Positions 8,516 through 16,201 of a stretch of DNA of 64,000 nt are shown piece by piece. The DNA lies in the NCBI GenBank assembly GCA_963773155.1, contig CAVZAB010000016.1:88968-152967 (forward strand). Direction: 5' to 3'. The position numbers and the translations under genes were made by a program. Every line of letters begins with the position of its first letter. Position 1 is the stretch's first letter. The notes under the pieces were generated by a model. That model made no database searches, was not told the origin of the DNA, and saw nothing but the letters and a program-made list of their open reading frames with translations. The DNA is from CAVZAB01 sp963773155. GTDB taxonomy: Bacteria > Pseudomonadota > Alphaproteobacteria > Rhizobiales > Beijerinckiaceae.

Positions 8516-9570
8516 GCCGCCCGTCGCAGGGCAAGACCGCTTGCTGTGAACCCCGGTCCCAAAGCGGTCATCAGCGTCCGCTCAGCAAGCCCTTCGGCAA
8601 TCAGCCGCTCGAGGACAAAGAAAACAGTCGGGGCGGACATGTTGCCGTAGGCGGCGAGGACTTCGCGCTCGTGCACGAGCGATCCCTGTTCGAGATGCAA
8701 CGCCTTTTCCAGCGCGACGATGACCTTGCTGCCGCCGGGATGGCAGGCAAAGCGGTCGAGCGCCGCCCGTTCGACGCCGGCCTTCTTCAAAATGGCGGCA
8801 ATAGCCGGCCCGAAGTGGCGTTCGGTAAAAGCCGGAATGGAACGGTCGAAAATCACGCCGAACCCCTGCTGATCGACATTCCAGCCCATGATATCGAGCG
8901 TCCCCGGCCAGGAATATTGAGCGGTGCCCTCGATAGTGCCGAGACCAGCCGCGCCGCCGGCGCGCAGGACGACGGCCGCCGCGCCATCCGCAAACAGCGC
9001 CGTTGCAACAATATTGGCCTTGGTCAAATGGTCGAGCCGAAACGCGGCCGAACAGATTTCGACCGCGACGAACAGGATGGTGCGGCCCTTCTGTGCCTTG
9101 GCAAGCCTGGCAGCAACGGACAGGCCGCTGACGCCGCCGGCACAGCCAAGCCCGAAAATCGGCACCCTTTCAACATCCCGGCGAAATCCCATCCGTTCGG
9201 CGACGCGCGCCTCGAGAGACGGTGTCGCTATGCCGGTCGAAGAGACGGTAACGATCGTGTCGACGTCGCTTGCCCGGCAGTCGGCCCGCGTCAAGGCAGC
9301 CTCGGCCGCGGTGACAAACAATTGCATGGCGCCCTCGAGATAGGCGGCGGTGCGTTCCGGCCAGCCAAGCGTACGCAAGTACCAATCCACCGGTCGAATG
9401 ACGTGGCGCTTGCGGATGCCGGTAGTGGCGAATACCCCGGCAACCCTTTCGAAATCGCCGAAACGGCCTTCAAAAAAGGCCCGCGCCTGGGCGGCCACGG
9501 CGGACTGCTCGACAATATGTTCGGGAACCGCCGTCGCCAGCGCCGAGAATCGCGGCGGCTGGCGCCTCAT
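8512..9570 (-). CDS. Type III polyketide synthase (chalcone/stilbene synthase superfamily)
   Basis: About 352 residues. It would condense an acyl-CoA starter with malonyl-CoA to an alkylresorcinol, alkylpyrone or similar product in the cytoplasm. The Cys-His-Asn triad is complete: Cys143 in GLGCAGG, His277 in ACHPGG and Asn310 in YGNMSAPT (numbering from the ATG at 9570). The conserved C-terminal GPG motif is present as ALGPGFTASG. A TTG start at 9588 would add six residues; neither start has a convincing ribosome site. It is the first gene of an operon with a membrane methyltransferase and an exporter. The starter unit cannot be predicted from sequence. Confidence 0.9.
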   Translation of the reverse strand: MRRQPPRFSALATAVPEHIVEQSAVAAQARAFFEGRFGDFERVAGVFATTGIRKRHVIRPVDWYLRTLGWPERTAAYLEGAMQLFVTAAEAALTRADCRASDVDTIVTVSSTGIATPSLEARVAERMGFRRDVERVPIFGLGCAGGVSGLSVAARLAKAQKGRTILFVAVEICSAAFRLDHLTKANIVATALFADGAAAVVLRAGGAAGLGTIEGTAQYSWPGTLDIMGWNVDQQGFGVIFDRSIPAFTERHFGPAIAAILKKAGVERAALDRFACHPGGSKVIVALEKALHLEQGSLVHEREVLAAYGNMSAPTVFFVLERLIAEGLAERTLMTALGPGFTASGLALRRAA

Positions 9571-9786
9571 CGGCGCCGGGTTCGGCAATCAGAAATGGTT
9601 TCGCCGTCACGTCGCAGCAACCATCGGCGCCCTGCATGTCAAATGGGTGACGGGCGATATAGGAAGCCGCCCCACGACGCCTGCTTATCATGATTGTGGT
9701 GCGCAAAGGGGGCCAGGAAAGCCGAAAAGGTTCAAAACGATCAAAAGCGCCGCCTTGGTGCCGACCCCGTCAATCAAGCCGGCCGC

Positions 9787-10578
9787 TTAGGAGGGCTTTC
9801 GCGGTTCATCCTCCATTTTTGCAAAGACGAGTTCGGCAATCCTGAGCAGAACCTCGCGCGAGGCGGTGCCGGTCAAAGCAAAGCCGATGTCGTCGGCCGT
9901 CCAATAGACGGTGCCGAGGCCCTCAGCCTCGCGGTAGCGGAAGGAGGTGTCGGCAACCGGTGGCAATTTGCCGCAATAGAGGGTTATCCGGGCGCCGGTC
10001 GCATTTTCGAACATGAAAAGCGCCGCTGGCCCCTGGCTCGCCGACAGGAGGCGTCCGCCGACCAGCGAAAAACCCTCAGCCGTAAGATCCGGCAGGACCA
10101 TCGGGTAGCCGAGCCGCTTTGAAAGCCATTGCAGCAAATGCGTTTGTTCAGCACCGCCGACTTCCACGGGATGGCGAATCTCGGGCGCGAAAACGCGATG
10201 GGCATCGCGGGCCGAACGGGCGAGGCCTGTCACCAGTTCGCCTGGCGCGGCCTCGCTTAGGAAGCCGCCGAGTTTCGCAACGCCTAGCCCTGCCGCGGTC
10301 CCCAGCGCGAACAAAAGCGAAGCAGCGACCAGCATGCTGCGGCGCGCCGGCGATACTGGTTGAGCCAGTATGTCTGTCAGGTCGTGCGGAACCGGCTCGG
10401 CGAGCACTGGATTCAAAGACGCCAAAATACGCGCGTTTTGATCCCGCCAGGTCGCGACATGGAGGGCTTCCTCGGGATGGCTCGCCAAATAGGCGGCGAT
10501 TTCCTGCGTCCGGGCCGGTTCAAGCTGGCCGTCGGCATAGGCATGCAGGTCGGCCTGCGGAATCGGTTCGAGCGTCAT
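9787..10578 (-). CDS. Membrane-bound anti-sigma factor
   Basis: A 263-residue protein. The cytoplasmic N-terminus (DLHAYADGQLEPAR, then AAYLASHPEE) is the anti-sigma domain typical of RsiW/ChrR-like membrane regulators, but without a clear zinc motif. One membrane helix follows (MLVAASLLFALGTAAGLGVA), then a periplasmic domain. It should hold the cognate ECF sigma factor at the membrane until a signal arrives. The ATG at 10578 overlaps the end of the sigma factor gene (ATGA), the usual arrangement for a sigma/anti-sigma pair. Confidence 0.82.
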   Translation of the reverse strand: MTLEPIPQADLHAYADGQLEPARTQEIAAYLASHPEEALHVATWRDQNARILASLNPVLAEPVPHDLTDILAQPVSPARRSMLVAASLLFALGTAAGLGVAKLGGFLSEAAPGELVTGLARSARDAHRVFAPEIRHPVEVGGAEQTHLLQWLSKRLGYPMVLPDLTAEGFSLVGGRLLSASQGPAALFMFENATGARITLYCGKLPPVADTSFRYREAEGLGTVYWTADDIGFALTGTASREVLLRIAELVFAKMEDEPRKPS

Positions 10579-11085
10579 TTGATGATCCGCAAGTGAGAAT
10601 GGGTTTGAACGTCCGGCGAGCCGTCGAGAAAGAGCCGCAGACTTTGGCGGGCTCTCGAGAGGCGCGACATCACCGTTCCAACGGGGATGGCAAGGAGTTC
10701 GGCGCATTCGGCGTAGCTCAGACCTTCGAGAGCGACAAGCAGCAGAACCTCCCGTTGGTCAGCCGGAAGACTTCTCGATCGCACGCAGGATGTCTGGGCC
10801 TTCGCCACTCGCCGCCGGAACAGCCGTGGCCAGTTCGGCCGCATCGAGATCGACGAGGGGAGCCCTGCGGGCAAGGTCGCGCAGGCGGTTGCGATTGAGA
10901 TTGATCAAAATGACGAATAGCCAGACATAGAGGTTACCGCCATGGAACTTGTCTGTTGCGGCGAGCGCTCGCACCAGCGTGTCCTGCAAGAGATCGTCGG
11001 CGGTGTCGCGGTTGCCGACCAGGCCCCGCGCAAACCGGCGAAGGCGCGGCAGCTCCTTTATCAAAGCGTCTCGAAACTCGGCCAT
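10575..11085 (-). pseudogene. ECF (sigma-70 family) sigma factor gene with a single-base frameshift
   Basis: From the ATG at 11085 the first frame encodes region 2 (PRLRRFARGLVGNRDTADDLLQDTL, here shortened: core RDTADDLLQDT) and stops soon after RAIEKSSG. The next frame carries region 4 (LPADQREVLLLVALEG, YAECAELLAIPVGTVMSRLSRA). Removing one base near 10770 joins them as RAIEKLPADQREV, the normal family sequence, giving 169 residues; the interval is 3n+1 long, as expected for one inserted base. The anti-sigma gene overlaps its end. Either the gene is recently inactivated or the base is a sequence error. Intact, it would be an ordinary ECF factor responding to an envelope or stress signal. 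Confidence 0.8.
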
Positions 11086-11203
11086 GCCAGTCCCTCGCCC
11101 GGATGGTGCCGCCAACAACAACCTTCCGGACCTTATAGATAACCCCCGTCGGACTAGGATTATTCCCCAGCAAGCCGCGGAAAATTCGGTAAGTCTCGCC
11201 ACG

Positions 11204-12397
11204 CTAACGTGGCGGCGCCAGCACAAGGTCTCTCGCAACCAGAACCCGCAGCGGATAGCCAGGCCGCACCCGGATCGTCGGTTGCCGATCGAGATCGCGC
11301 TCGACCAGATGCTGGCTGGCTGTGCCGGCCGATTGCTGCGCAGTCTGGCGAAGGTATTTGAGGAGTTCGCTTTCGCCCCGTGTACCGACAAAACCGTTCT
11401 GGGTCGCAAGCCCGAGGATCGAGGCTAGGCCAATCCCCTTGACCAGCTCGAGCGTATGGGCGTCGACCTCGTCTTCGAGCCCGGCATAGCCGGCCGGATC
11501 GGTAGCCGGAAGATTGTCGATGTCGAGCGAGGCACCGTTCGGCAGGATGAGGCGGGTCCATACGACCAGTGCCCGACGCTGGCCATAGGCTACACCCGAA
11601 TCGTATTTGCCGATCAACCGGGCCCCCTGCGGCACGAGAAGATGGGCGCCGCTGATCGTATCGTAGACGTTTTCGGTGACCTGGGCGATGACAAGCCCCG
11701 GCAGATCGGAATTGAGGCCTGTCATCAGGCTCGCCGCGATGACGGTGCCGGCGAGCAATGTATAGGGCGAGGCTGGCGGCTCGAGCCTGGCCTCGTCGCG
11801 GCGGGCCGGCCAATCCCGTTGCTCAAGGAAGCGCCGATAGCGATCCTGCGGCGCAATGCCCGGCAGGGCTTCCGGCTGCGCGGCGAGCGATGCGGCGCCC
11901 GCCGCTTTTCGGACTGCATCGCCCTCGACCTCCCGGGCTGGCGGCGACCAGCGGCCATTGGCGGCGGAAATCTTGACAAAGAGCGGCGACTTGCGGGCCT
12001 GGGCCGCCTGACGTGCCAAGCGCTCCTTTTCCTCGCGTTCAGCGGCGCCCTCCCCGCCATTGCCGCAGCACGCCGCGGTCTCCGGCGCCAACGCCTCGGG
12101 CGGAGGCTTGGCCGGCGGTTTGACAAAATCCGCATAATCCTTCGGCAGCCGCTCGAGACCGTCGGCCGCCTGCGGGTGCCCGGTCGACACCGCGCCCGGC
12201 GGCTCGCCGGCTGCCACGAAATGCGGCGGGCGCAAAGCGACCAGGACCGCCGCCGCAAGGCCAATAGCGAGGGACAGAACCAGGACCAGGAGAATTCGGG
12301 CGTCGAGCCGACGGACCGGGCGGGGCGCGGCGCGCAATTCGAAATCTTCGGCCCGGTCGGGAGAGCTGCCCGCCCTGCCCCGGTCCGGCCGGATCAC
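11204..12397 (-). CDS. trbI: Type IV secretion/conjugation protein TrbI (VirB10-like)
   Basis: A 397-residue inner-membrane-anchored protein. A short cytoplasmic N-terminus is followed by a helix (ILLVLVLSLAIGLAAAVLVA), a long Pro/Ala-rich periplasmic linker, and the C-terminal VirB10 core. The core contains YTLLAGTVIAASLMTGLNSD, then QGARLIGKYDSGVAYGQRRA and the end motif PGYPLRVLVARDLVL. It bridges the inner and outer membranes as part of the conjugation channel. It is the last gene of the trb operon and overlaps trbG by 4 bases. No trbH-like gene lies between trbG and trbI, as is usual in the alphaproteobacterial trb arrangement. Confidence 0.93.
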   Translation of the reverse strand: MIRPDRGRAGSSPDRAEDFELRAAPRPVRRLDARILLVLVLSLAIGLAAAVLVALRPPHFVAAGEPPGAVSTGHPQAADGLERLPKDYADFVKPPAKPPPEALAPETAACCGNGGEGAAEREEKERLARQAAQARKSPLFVKISAANGRWSPPAREVEGDAVRKAAGAASLAAQPEALPGIAPQDRYRRFLEQRDWPARRDEARLEPPASPYTLLAGTVIAASLMTGLNSDLPGLVIAQVTENVYDTISGAHLLVPQGARLIGKYDSGVAYGQRRALVVWTRLILPNGASLDIDNLPATDPAGYAGLEDEVDAHTLELVKGIGLASILGLATQNGFVGTRGESELLKYLRQTAQQSAGTASQHLVERDLDRQPTIRVRPGYPLRVLVARDLVLAPPR

Positions 12398-13410
12398 GAG
12401 GCCTCGCCCCGGTTCGGCCGGGCGTCGACGCGAACGATCCGGACCACCCGCTGCGGCGCCTCGCCCAGTCGCAGTTCGGCCGCGGCGAACAACCGATCGA
12501 CGATGTAATAATTGCCGCGGATCCGATAATTGACGAGGTTCGGTCGACCATCCTGACCCGAGACGAACAAGGGCGGCGCCTCGCCTTGGCCGAGCCCCGG
12601 CGGCATTTCAATATAGACCTTGCGGCCATCGTCGAAGGCCTGCAGCGGGCGCCAAGCGGGGGTGTCGCCCTCGACCCGATAGCGGAAATGCAAAGCGTCC
12701 AGGCGGATGCCCGTCTCGGTCAGTGCGTCGGGCAGTGCGGCGGATTCGCTGACCGGCCGGCGCAGCCCAAGGCTGTCGCCGGGATAGGTCCAAGCGACTG
12801 AGGCCATGTAGGTTTCCTTGGTGGCGATCAGCTCAAGGTGATAGGCGCGCCGGTCCGTGAGAATGACAAGATTGGTCTTCAATTCGCTCCCGGTCGGCTT
12901 GACCAGGATGTGCACACGCTTGCCGCCGTGGCCATCGCCGCTCGCCGTGTCGCCGATCACCCAGCGCACCGTGTCACCGGCCGAGACGTCCATCAGCGCT
13001 TCGCCGGCTTGCAAGGCAATGGTCGTCACGTTTTCGGGCGCGGCATAGACCCGGTAGAGTGCACCTTCACTCCATGGGAAGACCTGCATGGCGTTGAGGT
13101 AACCGTCTCGACTGGGCTCGATACGCGCCGCCGCATTGGCGGATGCTATCGTCTGATCGGGAGCGGCGGGTTGGCGCCGGGCAGATTTCGACGGCCGCGG
13201 CTTCAATTGCCCCGGCAACGGCAACGGCCTGACTTCGACAGAAGCCGCCGCGGTTTGCGCCTCGAGCCGGGCCGGCGCGAAATCGCCGGCATCATAGGCG
13301 ATGTCCGGCGGCCTTGGCTCGCTCGACGCACAGCCGACAAGGAGCAGGGCAGACAGGCAGAGCGCGCCTATCGCTCGGCAAGACGATGCGTCGGCAGACG
13401 AGCCGCTCAT
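12394..13410 (-). CDS. trbG: Conjugation outer-membrane-complex protein TrbG (VirB9-like), lipoprotein
   Basis: About 338 residues. The N-terminal lipoprotein signal ends in LLLVGCASS. The VirB9 core shows YRVYAAPENVTTIALQAGE, then HILVKPTGSELKTNLVILTD and YHLELIAT, with a C-terminal NYRIRGNYYIVDRLFAAAEL, all typical of TrbG/VirB9. It forms the outer membrane ring with TrbI. The ATG at 13410 overlaps the trbF stop (ATGA); the open frame extending to 13440 is not needed. Confidence 0.93.
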   Translation of the reverse strand: MSGSSADASSCRAIGALCLSALLLVGCASSEPRPPDIAYDAGDFAPARLEAQTAAASVEVRPLPLPGQLKPRPSKSARRQPAAPDQTIASANAAARIEPSRDGYLNAMQVFPWSEGALYRVYAAPENVTTIALQAGEALMDVSAGDTVRWVIGDTASGDGHGGKRVHILVKPTGSELKTNLVILTDRRAYHLELIATKETYMASVAWTYPGDSLGLRRPVSESAALPDALTETGIRLDALHFRYRVEGDTPAWRPLQAFDDGRKVYIEMPPGLGQGEAPPLFVSGQDGRPNLVNYRIRGNYYIVDRLFAAAELRLGEAPQRVVRIVRVDARPNRGEAS

Positions 13411-14108
13411 TTTGATTCTCCGATTAGATCGCGCGACCAATTGAAGGCATGGACATAAAGGCCGAGGGGATTCTTGCGGATAGTGTCGGCGCGGGTCGGT
13501 GGCTTGAGAATGACGGTGATGACGCCGGTGTAGCGCTGCGTCTCGGTGAGCGTCGCGTTCTCGTAGGTCGTTTCCCGCCAGCGCACCTCGAAACTTTCGT
13601 TCGAGGCGCGAACCACAGAGGTGACATCGACCATCACGGTGCGCGCTCCGATCTTGCCAAAGGGATCGGCTTCGCGCGCGTAATCGTTGAGCATCTGGGC
13701 GCCGCGATCGGTGACGAAATCATAGGCGCTGAGCCAATTCGTCCGAACCACCACCGGGTCGATCGACAGCGAGCGTATGTTCTCGATCATCCGGGCAATG
13801 AAATGAGCAATCGTCGCATCGCTCGGCCGATAGGCTTCTGTCGCCGGCCCCACGCTGCGGACTTCGCCGAGCCGATCGACTTCGATCACATAGGGCACGA
13901 TCCCCGCTCGTTCGATGCCAAGGATCATGGCGAGGCTCAAGCCGCAGGACACGGCCAGCGCCACAAAGGCTGCCACTCGCCAATTGCGAGCCTGCACCCG
14001 GGCTGCACCGATGCGCTCGTCCCAGACCTGGGCCGCCCTCTGGTAGGGCGTTACTGGCAGCGGGGCCTTGTCGTAGCGCACGGCGGTGCGGACCAGCGGA
14101 TGGCGCAT
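13407..14108 (-). CDS. trbF: Conjugation inner-membrane protein TrbF (VirB8-like)
   Basis: A 233-residue bitopic protein. A cytoplasmic N-terminus (PYQRAAQVWDERIG) is followed by a helix (VAAFVALAVSCGLSLAMILG) and the periplasmic VirB8 fold (VPYVIEVDRLGEV, then FEVRWRETTYENATLTETQRY and the NPLGLYVHAFNWSRDL end). VirB8 proteins nucleate assembly of the channel. Start and stop overlap the neighbouring genes as ATGA on both sides. Confidence 0.93.
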   Translation of the reverse strand: MRHPLVRTAVRYDKAPLPVTPYQRAAQVWDERIGAARVQARNWRVAAFVALAVSCGLSLAMILGIERAGIVPYVIEVDRLGEVRSVGPATEAYRPSDATIAHFIARMIENIRSLSIDPVVVRTNWLSAYDFVTDRGAQMLNDYAREADPFGKIGARTVMVDVTSVVRASNESFEVRWRETTYENATLTETQRYTGVITVILKPPTRADTIRKNPLGLYVHAFNWSRDLIGESK

Positions 14109-15400
14109 CAGGACTCATCCGTCAAATCTGGCCCTTTGGCATGCGCGGGCCGATCGCCGGCCTTGAGCGTGCGCACGGCCGTGCGGCCGGCCTGCTGCAG
14201 CACCGAAGCTGCGGCATGCGGCGCTGCGCCGCGCTTCGATCGGGTTTCGCTTGCTTCGCTGCGCGGCGTGCCCCCGGCCTGCCAATTCGCCTGCTCAACC
14301 GCAATGCCGCCGCGATCCCAGGCATCGGCCAGGCCAAGACCGCGCTGCTGCGCCGCATCCGCGATTGTCGCGGCGCCGGCGCGCACCGCATGAGCGAAGA
14401 TTGTGCCGCCTTGCGCGCTTGCTTTCGCCCTGCCGAGATCGACCGCGGCCGACGTGGCGCCGCCGAGCGTCGCCGCTGCGCGCAGCGCCGAGGCGCCCGA
14501 ACGCCCGGCAAGACCGGCCGCACCGAGGCCCGCCGCAACCACCGCCGAGGCTGCCGCGCCCGCGCCGGCTGCCGTCGTTGCGGCGGCGCCGGCGCCAAGT
14601 TGCGGCGCACCGGCGGCAAGTCCGGCCGCGATCGCCGGGCTGAAGACGGCAAGGCCGAGCAGCGAAAGGCCGGCGAGCACCAGGCTCATCGCCTGCATGA
14701 CCTCGACCGGCCGCGTCAGCGTCGTCGCCAATTGGCCAAATATCGTCGAGCCGACACCCACAATTATGGCGAGGACCATGACCTTGATACCCGCCGCAAC
14801 GACATTGCCGAGGGTCCGCTCGGCGAGAAAGGCGGTTCGTCCAAACAGCGCGAAAGGGACCAGAACGAAGCCCGCGAGCGTGGTCACTTTGAATTCGACG
14901 ATGGTGACGAACAATTGAACGGCGATGACAAAGAAGGAAAGCACGACCATCAGCCAGGCAAACAGCGTGATCACGATCGTCGGAAGATTGACGAATACCG
15001 CAGGAAAGCCAGTGAGCTCACCGAGTTCGTCGAGCAGCGGACGGGCCGCGGCAAAGCCCGCCGAGGCGACCAGGCCCGGCCGCAGGAAATCCTGCGATGG
15101 CAGTGCACCACCCGATGCCTTGAGCCCGATCCGCACGAAGGAGGAGAAGACGACGTCGGAAAGTTCGCGGAAATTACCGATCAAAAAGGCGAAAGTGCCG
15201 ACGTAAAGCACCTTGCGCGCCAACAGCACAACGACATCATCGTCGCTGCGCAGCGCCCAGGCAATCCCGGCCAACGAAATATCGAGAGCGAGCAGGGCCG
15301 AGGAGAGAAAGGAAACGTCGGGACCGAGCAGGCCGAAACCCGAGTCAATATATCGTGTGAAAACGTCGGTGAACCGGTCGATGACGCCAAGATCATTCAT
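14108..15400 (-). CDS. trbL: Conjugation membrane protein TrbL (VirB6-like)
   Basis: A 430-residue polytopic inner-membrane protein. About six hydrophobic segments lie in the first 270 residues. An Ala/Gly-rich tail follows (many GAGAAAT-type repeats between about 270 and 350), then a hydrophilic C-terminus. TrbL/VirB6 proteins line the substrate path. The ATG at 15400 (MNDLGVIDRFTDVF) sits 1 base after the trbJ stop; the open frame extending to 15511 overlaps trbJ and is rejected. The Ala-rich tail is a low-complexity region common in the family. Confidence 0.92.
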   Translation of the reverse strand: MNDLGVIDRFTDVFTRYIDSGFGLLGPDVSFLSSALLALDISLAGIAWALRSDDDVVVLLARKVLYVGTFAFLIGNFRELSDVVFSSFVRIGLKASGGALPSQDFLRPGLVASAGFAAARPLLDELGELTGFPAVFVNLPTIVITLFAWLMVVLSFFVIAVQLFVTIVEFKVTTLAGFVLVPFALFGRTAFLAERTLGNVVAAGIKVMVLAIIVGVGSTIFGQLATTLTRPVEVMQAMSLVLAGLSLLGLAVFSPAIAAGLAAGAPQLGAGAAATTAAGAGAAASAVVAAGLGAAGLAGRSGASALRAAATLGGATSAAVDLGRAKASAQGGTIFAHAVRAGAATIADAAQQRGLGLADAWDRGGIAVEQANWQAGGTPRSEASETRSKRGAAPHAAASVLQQAGRTAVRTLKAGDRPAHAKGPDLTDES

Positions 15401-15401
15401 A

Positions 15402-16187
15402 TCATTGGCCCGCGAGCTTGCCGGCCTGCCCGCCGGATCCGGTCGGAACTGCACCGATGAAGCGGGCGAAGCGTTCGCGCGCGGCACGCGCGGCGGCCTT
15501 CTCCTCGGCAAGTTTCAAACTTTCGGCTCGGGCTTGCGCGGCCAACAGCACTTCAGTCTGGATCGCCTGTTTGATCGATAGACCGAGCAATTGATTGCCG
15601 GCCTGCTGGGCCTGCAGGCTGCCCGAAGCATCGCTCGATGCGCCGAGCGCCTTTTGCAGCAGCCCGGCGTCGCGGTCGATCGATGCGGCAATCTCGGATT
15701 GCGTGACAAACGAAGTTCGCAGCGCCTCGAACGATGCGCGCCAGCGCGCCTCGGCCTGGCGTGTCATGTCCTGGGCGGAGCGTGGCAATTCCGACAAGCG
15801 CGGATACAGATCGGCAAATTCGCGGCGGCTCCGCTCGACGTCAAAACTGAGCCCCTCCGCCTGCCGCAAGAGGCCGCGGACGGCGGTCAGGTCGTCGGCA
15901 AGCGGCCGCGCCAGAATGTCCGGCAGCGCCTGCAGGTTGCGGGCCTGGTTAACCAGCATCTGCGCCTCGTTCTCGAGGCTCTTAATCTGATTCTCGATCG
16001 CCGCGAGCGAGCGGGCAGCGGTCAAGAGATTCTGGCTGTAATTGCTGGGGTCGAAGACGATCAGCCCACTCGCTCGATGCGGCGCCGTGACGACGACGGC
16101 AAGTCCGGTTGCCAGGCAGATCACGATCCGCTGCGGCCGCCGGCAGCCGGGACCAAACAGGCGCAGGTTTCGCACGAATTTCCGCAT
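15402..16187 (-). CDS. trbJ: Conjugation periplasmic protein TrbJ (VirB5-like)
   Basis: A 261-residue secreted protein. The signal peptide (VICLATGLAVVVTAPHRASG) is followed by FDPSNYSQNLLTAARSLAAI and a long predicted coiled-coil/helical region (IENQIKSLENEAQMLVNQAR), as in TrbJ/VirB5 pilus-tip proteins. Start choice: AAGGAG lies directly against the ATG at 16193 but 6 bases before the ATG at 16187. The second ATG (MRKFVRNLRL) is therefore the better start. The gap to trbE is 14 bases. A trbK-like entry exclusion gene is not present. Confidence 0.9.
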   Translation of the reverse strand: MRKFVRNLRLFGPGCRRPQRIVICLATGLAVVVTAPHRASGLIVFDPSNYSQNLLTAARSLAAIENQIKSLENEAQMLVNQARNLQALPDILARPLADDLTAVRGLLRQAEGLSFDVERSRREFADLYPRLSELPRSAQDMTRQAEARWRASFEALRTSFVTQSEIAASIDRDAGLLQKALGASSDASGSLQAQQAGNQLLGLSIKQAIQTEVLLAAQARAESLKLAEEKAAARAARERFARFIGAVPTGSGGQAGKLAGQ

Positions 16188-16201
16188 TGGCATCTCCTTG
16201 A

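Noticed and set aside
11456..12508. 350-codon plus-strand open frame across trbI
   Set aside because: Arg-rich shadow of trbI/trbG with no recognisable domain.
14141..15460. 439-codon plus-strand open frame across the trbL gene
   Set aside because: Arg/Gly-rich composition without motifs, antisense to a well-supported TrbL; a shadow frame.
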